A stretch of DNA of 64,000 bases from Rhodococcus gordoniae. GTDB lineage: Bacteria > Actinomycetota > Actinomycetes > Mycobacteriales > Mycobacteriaceae. Positions within the stretch are counted from its first letter, which is position 1; every line of letters starts with the position of its first letter. The stretch spans positions 36,046 to 100,045 of the forward strand of contig NZ_LPZN01000001.1 in the NCBI RefSeq assembly GCF_001646655.1, written 5' to 3'. The notes beneath the pieces were generated by a model. It made no database searches, was not told the DNA's origin, and saw nothing but the letters and a program-made list of their open reading frames with translations. Shown piece by piece: positions 33,838 through 44,121 of the stretch. A program made the position numbers and the translations under genes.

Positions 33838-34728
33838 TCAGAGCAGGGTCGTGTCGAGCGCGGCGATCGCCGCGGGATCCGCGATCACCTCGAGCGCCAC
33901 GATGCGACCGTCCTCGACGGTGAAACGGAACACCGACCGCACGATCCCGCCCGGCGCCCATGCCGCCCCGGGCAGGCCGTCGATCGTCGCGGGCACCGCG
34001 CCGCGTGCGCGGTCGTGGAAGGCGTGTGCCACCGTGTCGGCGCCGCGCAGTTCCGGCTCGAGTGCGGGGCCACCGTGCAACCGGCCCGTCTCGGCATTCG
34101 CTGCCGCCACGGTGTCGGCGCGGAGCACCACGTCGGGATCGAGCACCGAGAGCAGGTCCTCGAAACGGCCCTCGCGGGCCGCGACGAGGAAGGCGTCGAC
34201 CACCCGACGCGGATCCCCGGCACCCGGTGACGCCGTGCGAGCGCCGCGCACCCGCCGCCGGGCACGGCTGGCGAGCTGACGCGTCGCGGCGGGGGATCGG
34301 CCGACGACGGGCGCGATCTCGTCGAACGGCATGCCGAACATGTCGTGCAGCACGAAGGCGAGACGTTCGGCGGGACCGAGTGCGTCGAGGACCACCATCA
34401 TCGCGATACCGATCGAATCCGCAAGCACTGCTTCGTCTTCCGGATCCTCGGAGCTGTCGTTCCGTCGAGGCGATTCGACGGGTTCGCCGACGACTACCTC
34501 GTGACGCGCCGAACGCGCACGCAGCATGTCGAGGCACACGCGGCTCATCACGGTGGTGAGCCAGCCGCCGAGATTGTCCACGGACTCGGTGTCGGCGCGA
34601 GCGACCTTCAACCAGGTCTCCTGCACCGCATCGTCCGCCTCCGCCGCCGACCCCAGCATCCTGAAGCCGACCGCGCGCAAGCGCTCACGGTGTGCGTCGA
34701 ACTCCCTCGCCAGAAATTCCTCGTCCAT
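33838..34728 (-). CDS. ECF41-type RNA polymerase sigma factor with C-terminal SnoaL-like domain
   Basis: A 296-residue sigma factor. Region 2 (GFRMLGSAAEADDAVQETWLKVAR) and region 4 (PAERLAFVLHDMFGMPFDEIAPVV) are complete, and a further 110 residues form the SnoaL-like extension found in ECF41 proteins, which controls activity in place of an anti-sigma factor. ATG 34728 is used; GTG 34737 in frame is possible. The divergent gene is a CxxC carboxymuconolactone-decarboxylase-like protein, the usual ECF41 partner, and ECF41-type promoters face both genes. Confidence 0.9.
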   Translation of the reverse strand: MDEEFLAREFDAHRERLRAVGFRMLGSAAEADDAVQETWLKVARADTESVDNLGGWLTTVMSRVCLDMLRARSARHEVVVGEPVESPRRNDSSEDPEDEAVLADSIGIAMMVVLDALGPAERLAFVLHDMFGMPFDEIAPVVGRSPAATRQLASRARRRVRGARTASPGAGDPRRVVDAFLVAAREGRFEDLLSVLDPDVVLRADTVAAANAETGRLHGGPALEPELRGADTVAHAFHDRARGAVPATIDGLPGAAWAPGGIVRSVFRFTVEDGRIVALEVIADPAAIAALDTTLL

Positions 34729-34731
34729 CGT

Positions 34732-34758
34732 CGTCACATTCTTCCGTCGGGATCCGTC
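34732..34758 (+). promoter_or_regulatory. ECF41-type promoter for the CMD-family gene
   Basis: CGTCACA-N16-CGTC; the reported ECF41 motif, from memory, is TGTCACA-N16-CGTC, so there is one mismatch in the -35 element. Transcription would start near 34765 and enter the gene at 34804. Confidence 0.65.
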
Positions 34759-34766
34759 AAGGAAGT

Positions 34767-34793
34767 GACGGATCCCGAAGAACCGATGTGACA
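34767..34793 (-). promoter_or_regulatory. ECF41-type promoter for the sigma-factor gene
   Basis: TGTCACA (34793-34787) and CGTC (34770-34767) with exactly 16 bases between match the ECF41 promoter in full on the minus strand. It points at the sigma gene itself, which implies positive autoregulation. The two opposing promoters share an 11-bp-arm inverted repeat, GGGATCCGTCA/TGACGGATCCC (34749-34776). Confidence 0.72.
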
Positions 34794-34803
34794 GGAGCGG
34801 ACG

Positions 34804-35265
34804 ATGGAAGCACGAATGAACAATCCCGTGATGGTGCTGCCCGGCACCCTCGACGCATTGCAGGCTGCGGGCCGGACCTACGAGAACACCGGACTCCCGG
34901 CCCGCACGGTCCACCTGGTGCACCTGCGGGCCAGCCAGATCAACGGCTGCAGCTTCTGCGTGGAGATGCACACGCGTGAAGCACTGGACGACGGGGAAAG
35001 CGTCGAGCGGCTCACGGCGGTCGCGGCCTGGCGCGAATCGCGACGATTCACCGAGGCCGAGCGCGCCGCACTCGCGCTCACCGAGGCCGTCACGCGGATC
35101 GCCGACCGGCCCGAATCCGTCTCCGACGAGGTGTGGAACGCCGCAGCCGACATCTACGACGAGAAGCAACTGGCCGCGCTGGTCATGCAGATCGCGACGA
35201 TCAACATGTGGAACCGGGTCAACGCCACGATCCGGCAACCGGCCGGAGCCGCACCCCGGAGCTGA
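34804..35265 (+). CDS. Carboxymuconolactone decarboxylase-family protein (AhpD-like, ECF41 target)
   Basis: 153 residues with the redox pair in GCSFCVEMHTRE near residue 58, the AhpD-like CxxC-x3-H active site. GGAG lies 7 bases before ATG 34804. Proteins of this type beside ECF41 sigma factors are its usual target and probably act on peroxides or other oxidants. It does not carry the features of a true carboxymuconolactone decarboxylase. Confidence 0.9.
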   Translation: MEARMNNPVMVLPGTLDALQAAGRTYENTGLPARTVHLVHLRASQINGCSFCVEMHTREALDDGESVERLTAVAAWRESRRFTEAERAALALTEAVTRIADRPESVSDEVWNAAADIYDEKQLAALVMQIATINMWNRVNATIRQPAGAAPRS

Positions 35266-35270
35266 GACGA

Positions 35271-35305
35271 CGAACGGTCCGGCAGGAATCCTGCCGGACC
35301 GTTCG
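35271..35305. terminator. Bidirectional terminator between the CMD gene and fumarase
   Basis: Arms CGAACGGTCCGGCAGGA and TCCTGCCGGACCGTTCG are a perfect 17-bp inverted repeat around a single A. It sits between convergent stops at 35265 and 35333. Confidence 0.9.
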
Positions 35306-35332
35306 GGGTGGTGCGTCTACAGCGAGCCGGGT

Positions 35333-37030
<1,698 letters not shown>

Positions 37031-37288
37031 TGTTTCTCCTGGAAGAGGGCTGGTGATCGCCATACACGTTAGCGGCGCGGACGCAAGGGGTTGACAACGG
37101 GGCATGTGACGGACTCGGCCTGCACTCCGAATGTGACCCGGATCTCGCGGTGTTCGGGGGTGTGTCCATGACGTCGAGAGTGGGAATCCTGAAAGGAATC
37201 GAGGCCGGAGTGGTCTGCGTCACGGCGCCCGGCCGGCCCCGAACCGTACACTTGACCGGATGTTCGAGAATTGCCGGAGGGATTGCAC

Positions 37289-38059
37289 GTGACCGTAGAA
37301 ATCGAACGGTTGCCCTCGCCCGAGGCCGGACGCCTGCCGTCGCTGGCATGGCTGCCCCGTTTCCACGCGTGGATCGATCTCGCCGTGGTGATCACGGTGC
37401 TCGTCACCACCAATCTCATCGCCCACTTCACGACGACGTGGGCGTCGATCGCGACCGTGCCGATCGCAGCCTGCGTGCTGGTCGCGATGATGCGTCGACG
37501 CGGCATGCGCTGGTCCGAACTCGGCCTGTCGCCCCGGCACTGGAAGCGGGGGACGCTGTACTCCGTCGCGGCCGTGGTTCTCGTCCTGACGGTAGTCGCC
37601 ATCGGTATCGCTCTGCCCTTCACCAGGCAGTTCTTCCTCTCCGAGCGCTACGCCACGATCTCCGGCGCCCTGGTCGCCTCGATGATCATCATCCCGCTCC
37701 AGACCGTCATCCCCGAGGAACTCGCCTTCCGCGGAGTGCTCCACGGAACCCTCGAGCGGGTGTGGGGCGCGCGTGGGGTCTTCGCCGCGGGATCCCTGTT
37801 GTTCGGCCTGTGGCACGTCGCGTCGTCGTTCGGGCTCACCGCGGGCAACGCGGGCCTCAGCGCGTTCCTCGGCGCCGGCCTGCTCGCGCAGGTCGCCGGC
37901 ATCGTCGGCGCGGTGATCGCGACTGCCGCGGCGGGCTTCGTCTTCACGTGGCTGCGCCGGCGCAGCGGCAGCATCCTCGCGCCCATCGCCCTGCACTGGT
38001 CGCTCAACGGGGCGGGCGCGCTCGCCGCCGCACTCGTCTGGCACGCGACCCTCAACTGA
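37289..38059 (+). CDS. CPBP-family intramembrane glutamic metalloprotease
   Basis: 256 residues with about seven membrane helices. Catalytic motifs of the CAAX/Abi family are present: PEELAFRGVLHG (EExxxR) near residue 150, FGLWHVAS and the final HWSLNG. GTG 37289 follows GGAGGG; a TTG six codons upstream was rejected. Substrate unknown. The stop overlaps the next ATG by one base (TGATG). Confidence 0.88.
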   Translation: MTVEIERLPSPEAGRLPSLAWLPRFHAWIDLAVVITVLVTTNLIAHFTTTWASIATVPIAACVLVAMMRRRGMRWSELGLSPRHWKRGTLYSVAAVVLVLTVVAIGIALPFTRQFFLSERYATISGALVASMIIIPLQTVIPEELAFRGVLHGTLERVWGARGVFAAGSLLFGLWHVASSFGLTAGNAGLSAFLGAGLLAQVAGIVGAVIATAAAGFVFTWLRRRSGSILAPIALHWSLNGAGALAAALVWHATLN

Positions 38060-38583
38060 TGGCGCTGGCGGTCTGCCTCCTGTTCGACACCGAGACCGAT
38101 CGCGCGATACGGCGATTGTGGGGCCGGCTCGAGGACGACGGCATCCCCACCCTGCTCACCCACACACACCGCAGACACGTCCCGCATCTCTCCTATGCGG
38201 TGCTGCGAAGCTACGACCTGCTCGACGTCGTCGCGGCTCTCGGGGACGTGCCCGACGGGGGACCGGTCCGGGTCTACATCGATGCGCTCGGATTGTTCCG
38301 GCGCGGTCGCGCGTCGCTCGTGCCGGCCCCCTCGGCCGAACTCGTGCAGCGGCAGGCCCGCGTCGTGCAGGTCGTGACGGCGACGGGAGCGGACCTGCAC
38401 CGCTACTACATACCCGGACGTTGGACCCCGCACTGTTCGCTGAGTCCTCGAACCAGACGCGAGGAACTCGACCGTCTCGGTGCCGTCGTATACGACGTGC
38501 TCCCGATGGAGGCGACGCTGAACCGCGCGGTGCTGATCGACACCGCCAGCGGCGAGCACACACCGTTACGGGTGATCCCGTGA
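38059..38583 (+). CDS. 2H phosphoesterase / 2-prime-5-prime RNA ligase-like protein
   Basis: 174 residues with two His-x-Ser/Leu motifs, HLSYAVL near residue 43 and HCSLSP near 123, as in the LigT/2H phosphoesterase family acting on cyclic phosphates of RNA or nucleotides. It is coupled to the preceding protease gene by overlap and stops 7 bases before a convergent gene. Confidence 0.8.
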   Translation: MALAVCLLFDTETDRAIRRLWGRLEDDGIPTLLTHTHRRHVPHLSYAVLRSYDLLDVVAALGDVPDGGPVRVYIDALGLFRRGRASLVPAPSAELVQRQARVVQVVTATGADLHRYYIPGRWTPHCSLSPRTRREELDRLGAVVYDVLPMEATLNRAVLIDTASGEHTPLRVIP

Positions 38584-38590
38584 CAGGAAT

Positions 38591-38806
38591 TCAATCCTCG
38601 GGATTCTCCACCCACGGCCCGTACGGCGGCGGTCCCTCGCTCTGGATCTGCAGGCCGAAGTGCGGACAGTGCTTCCACACGTAGCCGTGCAGGACGTGTT
38701 CCTCCGAGGTCGCGGTGTTCATCAGTACGACGTCGCCGGAAGGGCGATGTTCGAGGGCGAAGCCGGAACCCCGCTCGTCGAGAACCCACCATTTCGCAGT
38801 ACTCAT
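38591..38806 (-). CDS. Small conserved-looking hypothetical protein, 71 residues
   Basis: Reads MSTAKWWVLDERGSGFALEH and ends WVENPED, rich in Trp, His and Gly. No family is recognised. A beta-rich fold is suggested by alternating hydrophobics. ATG 38806 is used; the longer open frame upstream is shadow sequence of the next gene. It converges with the 2H phosphoesterase gene. Confidence 0.65.
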   Translation of the reverse strand: MSTAKWWVLDERGSGFALEHRPSGDVVLMNTATSEEHVLHGYVWKHCPHFGLQIQSEGPPPYGPWVENPED

Positions 38807-38853
38807 GTCGGTGTCCTCCGCATGATCCGCTCGGCAGCAGCGCACCTCCCACG

Positions 38854-39672
38854 TTAGCGCGGAACCTCCACGTACGAGGCGGGATCGAGATGCGAACCCC
38901 GCACGAGTGCCTGCGACGTCGCGGCGTCGGCCGGGTAGAACGCCTCGATCGCGAGCTCGGATACCGTCACGTCGAGGGGAGTGCCGAACAGGGTCGTCGT
39001 ACTCAGGAACGACAACTCGCCGCGCTCGGTGCGCAGACGGAACGGCACGACGAGAGAGTGCGGGACGTCCTCGGGGGCCGGGTCGTCGCAGGGATAACCG
39101 ACGAGTTCGCCGTGCAGCCGCTTCAGTTCCGGATCGCCGGTCGCCCCGATCTGGTGCTGCAGGCGGGCGAGGAGGTGGGCGCGCCACTGTCCCGCATCGG
39201 CGATGCGCGGGGCGAGGCCGCGCGGATGCAGGGTCAGTCGCAGGACGTTCACCGGTGGCTCGAGCAGTTCCGGAGCGCACCCCTCGACGAGTGCGACGAC
39301 CGCGTCGTTCGCGTCGACCATCGTCCAGTGCCGGTCGACGACGAGCGCAGGAAACGGGTTGTGCAGGGTGAGAATCCGGGTGATCGCATCGGAGACCGCG
39401 GACATCGGTACATCGCCGAGGTGATGCTCGGGATAGGCCGGTGCCAGACCCGCCGCCAGGAGGATCGAATTGCGTTCGCGCAACGGAACCTCCAGATGCT
39501 CGCACAACGTGAGCACCGTCCTGCGCGACGGACGCGACCTGCCGGTCTCGACGAAACTGAGATGTCGCGGCGAGATGCCGGCGGTGTGCGCCAGGGCGAG
39601 CTGGCTCAGCCCGCGTCGTTCCCGCCACGTCCGCAGCAGCGCGCCGGCATGGGGAGCGTCGACCGTGGTCAT
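38854..39672 (-). CDS. XRE-family regulator with MmyB-like ligand-binding domain
   Basis: 272 residues: a helix-turn-helix near residues 12-65 (RGLSQLALAHTAGISPRHLSF, ETGRSRPS) followed by the MmyB-type PAS-like domain (NPFPALVVDRHWTMVDAN). Members of this group often control a divergent redox enzyme gene; here the divergent gene encodes a DUF1330 protein. ATG 39672 is used; an upstream ATG two codons away is possible. Confidence 0.9.
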   Translation of the reverse strand: MTTVDAPHAGALLRTWRERRGLSQLALAHTAGISPRHLSFVETGRSRPSRRTVLTLCEHLEVPLRERNSILLAAGLAPAYPEHHLGDVPMSAVSDAITRILTLHNPFPALVVDRHWTMVDANDAVVALVEGCAPELLEPPVNVLRLTLHPRGLAPRIADAGQWRAHLLARLQHQIGATGDPELKRLHGELVGYPCDDPAPEDVPHSLVVPFRLRTERGELSFLSTTTLFGTPLDVTVSELAIEAFYPADAATSQALVRGSHLDPASYVEVPR

Positions 39673-39706
39673 GCCCCGAACGTAGACGGCAGGGGGAGCG
39701 GTCACC

Positions 39707-39723
39707 ATTACTTTTCGGGTAAT
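39707..39723. promoter_or_regulatory. Candidate operator between the MmyB-like regulator and the DUF1330 gene
   Basis: ATTAC-TTTTCGG-GTAAT is a 5-bp-arm inverted repeat 34 bases upstream of the regulator start and 36 upstream of the DUF1330 start. A regulator of this class would be expected to bind here. Confidence 0.45.
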
Positions 39724-39759
39724 CGACTCCGTGCACCGAGGGGGAGCACGGTGGTCCCC

Positions 39760-40101
39760 ATGAACGCATACGCAGTGGCTCATCTCCGCAAGGTCGACTT
39801 CGGCGACGACATCGTCCGGTACCTCGAGAGGATCGACGATACGCTCGTTCCGTACGGCGGTCGCTTCCTCGTGCACGGCACCGATCCCGAGGTGATGGAG
39901 GGGCCGTTCCCCGGCAATCTCGTCGTGATCGAGTTCCCCGATATGGAACGAGCGCGCGGCTGGTACCACTCGGCGGAGTACCAGGAGATCCTTCCCCTCC
40001 GCACCGAGAACTCCGATGGATCGGCGATCCTGGTGCAGGGCACCCCACCCGGCTACCGCGCGACACACTTCCTCGACAAGGTGCTCGGCGCCGAGCGGTG
40101 A
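39760..40101 (+). CDS. DUF1330 family protein
   Basis: 113 residues of the dimeric alpha-beta barrel type: MNAYAVAHLRKVDFGDDIVRYLERI, VVIEFPDMERARGWYHSAEYQEI. Function of the family is not established; some resemble small monooxygenases. ATG 39760 is used with a GTG three codons upstream as alternative. Probably controlled by the divergent regulator. Confidence 0.85.
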   Translation: MNAYAVAHLRKVDFGDDIVRYLERIDDTLVPYGGRFLVHGTDPEVMEGPFPGNLVVIEFPDMERARGWYHSAEYQEILPLRTENSDGSAILVQGTPPGYRATHFLDKVLGAER

Positions 40102-40121
40102 CCGGTACGGGCGGCGGGAGT

Positions 40122-40688
40122 TCAGGGCACGATGCCGGCGGCCCGTGCGGGTTCGGCGTAGGCCCGCGCCAACGAGTCGACGGTGTCGTGGGCGTTCAGT
40201 CCACTCGGATTGGGCACCACCCACAGTGGGACGTCGCCGATCGTGTCGTCCTGCCGCCCGGCCTTCGCCTTGCGGCGCCCGAAGGCCGCGCGGTAGGCGG
40301 TGATGCCCGCGACCGCCACGGCGCGGGGCCGGAACTCCGCTACCACCTTCGCCAGATGACGTCCGCCCTCGCGGAGTTCCTCGTCGGTGAGTTCGTCGGC
40401 GCGGGCCGTCGCGCGCGGCGCCAGATTCGTGATTCCCACACCCCGCTCGAGCAGGTGGTCGCGGTCGGCGTCGCTCATGCCGGACGACGCGTCGATGAGC
40501 CGGTCGACGATGCCGGCGCGGAACAGGGCGGGATAGAAGCGATTTCCCGGCCGCGCGAAGTGGGCTCCCGTCGCCGCGGTCCACAGACCCGGATTGATCC
40601 CGACGAACAGCAGGCGGCAGCCGGGTGCGACGAGATCGGGGATCACCGCGTCGCGGAAGGACTCGAGTTCGGCTCGTGTGAAACCCAT
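40122..40688 (-). CDS. mug: Mismatch-specific uracil/thymine DNA glycosylase
   Basis: 188-residue MUG-type glycosylase removing uracil or thymine mispaired with guanine. Catalytic motif GINPGL near residue 30 and the DNA-inserting NPSGLNAH near 160 are present. Converges on the DUF1330 gene with 20 bases between. Confidence 0.9.
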   Translation of the reverse strand: MGFTRAELESFRDAVIPDLVAPGCRLLFVGINPGLWTAATGAHFARPGNRFYPALFRAGIVDRLIDASSGMSDADRDHLLERGVGITNLAPRATARADELTDEELREGGRHLAKVVAEFRPRAVAVAGITAYRAAFGRRKAKAGRQDDTIGDVPLWVVPNPSGLNAHDTVDSLARAYAEPARAAGIVP

Positions 40689-40707
40689 CCTCCCAAACTA
40701 GCCGGAG

Positions 40708-42099
40708 TCACACTCCGTCCGACGGGAGCCAGGCCCCGTGCAGGCCGGCCGGAACGCGGATCGGCAGACGCACCCGCGCGATCGGACCCGCCGCCGGGTC
40801 GGTCTCGGGGAAGACGAGGAACCAGCTCGTCATATCCGCCCGGTCGGTCGCGATCGCGCCCCAGTAGCCGCCCGATCCGCCGCTCAGACAGGCGGGTTCG
40901 CCGGGGGAGAGCGTCTCGTGCGCCCAGACCGATTCCGTGCCGGACGCGACGTCGAACCAGAAGAGTGAATCTGCTGCTCCTGCAGGGAGTTTCTGTGATC
41001 CGCTGCGTCCGATGGTCGCGACGACGGAGTGTTCGAGGGTGGTCGACCGGTCATCGATGCGGGGGAACTCGATGTCGCGTTCGTACAGGGTCGTGCGGGT
41101 CACGCCGTTGCGGCCGATCACGGCGCGACGCAGCACGGAGCGGTTCGGGCCCGACTTCTCGGTCAGCGCGCCCGGATAACTCCACTCCACGTAGTCGAGC
41201 GCGACATCCCCGTCGGGCAGGTCGAACGCGTTGGCGGTGTGCCACATCCAGAAGGTGTCGGTCGAGAACCAGCGCACCGTGCTGCCGTCGCGGGGCACGA
41301 GCGCGACCCGCACCCCCAGGTCGGGCTTCCAGTCGAGCGGCGACCCGCCGGAGAAGATCTGCGAGAGATCGAACACGAGCGGAGCCAGGATCAGGACGAT
41401 ACAGGTCGGCGTGAGCGCCATGTCGTGGATCATCAACGGCCGGTCGGCACCGTCGACCGGGGTCGCCGCCCGCGTCACCGTCCCATCCGGTGCGACGGCC
41501 GACCAGGTCAGATACGGCGGGTCGAGCATGTAGCAGAATGCGATCATCTCCCCGGTGCGCGGATCGATCTTGGGGTGCGCCGTCAGCCCGACCGGCAGGG
41601 TTCCGTCGAAGGTCTCGCGTCCGAGCGTCTCGAGTTCGGATCCCAGGGCGTAGGGGGGCGCGGCCTCGGCCATCGCCATGAGCCGTCCGCCGTGCCGGAC
41701 GATGTTGATGTCGGGCAGTTCACGCATGGTGTTCGCCAGATCCGGGCCGACTTCCTCCGCCGGAGGAAAATAGGGATCGGTGATACCGGCCCACAGGGCA
41801 CGGCCCGCCTTCTCCTCCGCGACGACCTGCGGGGTTCGCACGAACCGGTTCGTGTAGCGGGCGGTGCCGTCGGAGATCTGCACGCGGTGGACCATGCCGT
41901 CGCCGTCGATCGGGTGGACGTAGTGACCGATCGGGTCGAAGCGCGGATTGGGACCGTTGCGGAGATAGCTTCCGTGCAGGTCGGCGGGAAGTTCCCCGCG
42001 AACCTCCAGATCGCGGACGTCCACTTCCTCGCGTTGAGGTGCGAACAGACCACTGAGATGCGGATGGTGTGCCAGGTCGACAGGCGCCGGACGATGCAT
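40708..42099 (-). CDS. Carotenoid cleavage dioxygenase-like protein
   Basis: A 463-residue seven-bladed iron oxygenase. Four iron-binding histidines are seen in TAHPKID, LMIHDMAL, WMWHTANAF and the C-terminal GLHGAW. NGPNPRFDP near residue 48 and DGDGMVHRV are family marks. It may cleave carotenoids, stilbenes or a lignin-derived phenolic. ATG 42099 is used. It ends 19 bases before mug on the same strand and diverges from the Mrr-like gene. Confidence 0.9.
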   Translation of the reverse strand: MHRPAPVDLAHHPHLSGLFAPQREEVDVRDLEVRGELPADLHGSYLRNGPNPRFDPIGHYVHPIDGDGMVHRVQISDGTARYTNRFVRTPQVVAEEKAGRALWAGITDPYFPPAEEVGPDLANTMRELPDINIVRHGGRLMAMAEAAPPYALGSELETLGRETFDGTLPVGLTAHPKIDPRTGEMIAFCYMLDPPYLTWSAVAPDGTVTRAATPVDGADRPLMIHDMALTPTCIVLILAPLVFDLSQIFSGGSPLDWKPDLGVRVALVPRDGSTVRWFSTDTFWMWHTANAFDLPDGDVALDYVEWSYPGALTEKSGPNRSVLRRAVIGRNGVTRTTLYERDIEFPRIDDRSTTLEHSVVATIGRSGSQKLPAGAADSLFWFDVASGTESVWAHETLSPGEPACLSGGSGGYWGAIATDRADMTSWFLVFPETDPAAGPIARVRLPIRVPAGLHGAWLPSDGV

Positions 42100-42284
42100 G
42101 GCGGCTCGCTTCGGTGGAGGCGAAAGGTTCCGTGGGGAAATCCTAGAACCGTGGGTGGGGGTTCGGTTCGTGATTCGACTCGCCAGGTCCTTCACCCGCG
42201 GGTGGGGGCCGTGCATCGGATAAGGTTGTTGCCTACGTGCAGGACCGATAGTGCGGCCGCACGGCCGCGACGTTAGGGGAAGGT

Positions 42285-43223
42285 GTGCAGCGCCGGAACG
42301 CGATCGGACACTCCGTCCGGAACACCGGGGGTGGCGAGGCCACGGTGCCGCCGTACACGGATCTTCTCTGGCCGACCGTGCAGGCGGTGATCGAGCTCGG
42401 CGGGTCCGGTGTCATCGAGGAGATCGATTCCGCCGTGATCACCCGGACGGGACTGTCCGAGGCCGCGCAGGCGGTGCTCCACGGCGACGGCCCCGGGACC
42501 GAGATCGAATACCGGCTGGCCTGGGCCCGGACCTACCTCAAGGGCATGGGCCTGCTGTCGAACACGCGCCGCGGCGTGTGGAGCGTGACCGAGCGCGGTC
42601 GCGCCGTGCGCGAGTCGGAGATCAAGCCCATGCAGGTCGCGTACACCGCCGAGAAGCGGCGCAAGCGGCTGGTACGCAACGTCTCGCAGGGCGCGCAGGT
42701 CGTGCCGCTCGCGGCTGCCCCCGAGGATCCCGAACTGTGGCGTGAACCGGTCCTCGCTGCCGTCGCCGACCTCTCGGAGGACGGTTTCGAACGACTCGCC
42801 ACCGCGGTTCTGCGCGCGGCGGGATTCACGACGCTGACGATTCCGGCACCGGGTGGATCCCCCGCCCCGGAGAGCGCCGGCCACGTCGAGGGCACGGGTG
42901 TCCTGCGCATCTCGCTGCTGAGCTTCTCCGTCTTCTTCCGTTTCCTGCGCGCACCGGAGAAGGCGGGTGCCGACGTGGTCCGCGAGTTCCGTGCCGCGAT
43001 GGTCGGGCGCGGAGAGAAGGGCCTGCTCGTCTCCACCGGATCGTTCACCGAGGACGCGCGCGCCGAAGCGCACCGGCACGGTGCTCCGCCCATCGATCTC
43101 GTCGACGGCGACGGCTTGTGCGATCTGCTCGAGGAACACGGCCTCGGTGTCCGTTCCACCGTGCGGACGGTGGAGGACGTCGCCCTGGTGCCGGCCTTCT
43201 TCGCCGAACTGTCCGGTCGCTGA
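42285..43223 (+). CDS. Mrr-type restriction endonuclease-like protein with altered active site
   Basis: 312 residues with the Mrr N-terminal winged helix (PPYTDLLWPTVQAVIELGG) and the C-terminal Mrr_cat domain (LSEDGFERLATAVLRAAGF, then GEKGLLVSTGSFTEDARAEAH). In active relatives the catalytic part reads D-G-G-I-D-G followed by a Q-x-K strand; here it is SAGHVEGTG and FRFLRA, so the metal-binding Asp and the Gln and Lys are not found. It may therefore bind but not cut methylated DNA. GTG 42285 follows GGGGAAGG. Confidence 0.75.
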   Translation: MQRRNAIGHSVRNTGGGEATVPPYTDLLWPTVQAVIELGGSGVIEEIDSAVITRTGLSEAAQAVLHGDGPGTEIEYRLAWARTYLKGMGLLSNTRRGVWSVTERGRAVRESEIKPMQVAYTAEKRRKRLVRNVSQGAQVVPLAAAPEDPELWREPVLAAVADLSEDGFERLATAVLRAAGFTTLTIPAPGGSPAPESAGHVEGTGVLRISLLSFSVFFRFLRAPEKAGADVVREFRAAMVGRGEKGLLVSTGSFTEDARAEAHRHGAPPIDLVDGDGLCDLLEEHGLGVRSTVRTVEDVALVPAFFAELSGR

Positions 43224-43353
43224 GCACGTCCGCTTCCCCGGGACCGGCGCCGGAGCGGCGACCGGTCGAATTCCCCGGTGTGGCCGGTGGGACGCCCGTG
43301 ATTGTGATGCAATACGGCGGACGTACACACGGCGATACGAAGGACAGGTTTCG

Positions 43354-44112
43354 ATGACCCTTTCGCGGCGGGACATGTTGCGGTACGCGACGCTCGGATC
43401 GGGCGTCGCGTTGATCTCTGCGCTCGGCGCACCGGCACTCGCCCAGGGACGCCAGGTGCTCGGAACCATCGTCGACTATTCGGCCGCCGTGCCGTCGCCT
43501 TCCTCGATCCGGGCCGCCGGCCACATCGGCGCCATCCGATACGTGTCCGATGCGCGGCCCGACGCCGCGTGGATGCGGGCCAAGCCGCTCACCGGATCGG
43601 AGGCGGACGCGCTGATCGGCAGCGGACTCGAAGTGGTCTCGTGCTACCAGTTCGGCAAGGCCGGGACCGCCGACTGGCTCGGCGGCTACGAGGCGGGTCT
43701 GAAGCACGCCCGGCGCGGTCTCGAACTGCACTATGCGGCCGGGGGACCGGCGGGCCGCCCGATCTACGCCTCGATCGACGACAACCCGAACTTGGAGCAG
43801 TTCACGACCCGCATCGTGCCGTACCTGCTGGGCTGGCAGGAGGTCGTGGGAGCCGGGAATCTCGGTGTGTACGCCAATTCGCCGACCATCGACCGGGCGT
43901 CGGCGGTATCCCTCGGGTCCTTCTACTGGCAGCACGACTGGGGCACGCCCGAGGGCTACATCCATCCGAGGGCGAACCTGCACCAGATCCCTGGCGAGGT
44001 CCGGATCGACGGTATCGGCGTCGACATCAACCACGTGCTCACGCCCGACTACGGTCAGTGGTCGCTCGCAGGAAGCGCACCGAGCACCGACCCGGGGCTC
44101 CTGGGCAGCTGA
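43354..44112 (+). CDS. Secreted DUF1906 glycoside-hydrolase-like protein
   Basis: 252 residues. A twin-arginine signal (SRRDMLRYATLGSGVALIS, then APALAQ) sends it out folded. The mature part is the DUF1906 barrel (GTIVDYSAAVPSPSSIRAAG, IYASIDDNPNLEQF, FYWQHDWG), related to lysozyme-like GH25 enzymes and probably acting on cell-wall polymers. No close neighbour is co-directional. Confidence 0.85.
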   Translation: MTLSRRDMLRYATLGSGVALISALGAPALAQGRQVLGTIVDYSAAVPSPSSIRAAGHIGAIRYVSDARPDAAWMRAKPLTGSEADALIGSGLEVVSCYQFGKAGTADWLGGYEAGLKHARRGLELHYAAGGPAGRPIYASIDDNPNLEQFTTRIVPYLLGWQEVVGAGNLGVYANSPTIDRASAVSLGSFYWQHDWGTPEGYIHPRANLHQIPGEVRIDGIGVDINHVLTPDYGQWSLAGSAPSTDPGLLGS

Positions 44113-44121
44113 CGCCCGGAG

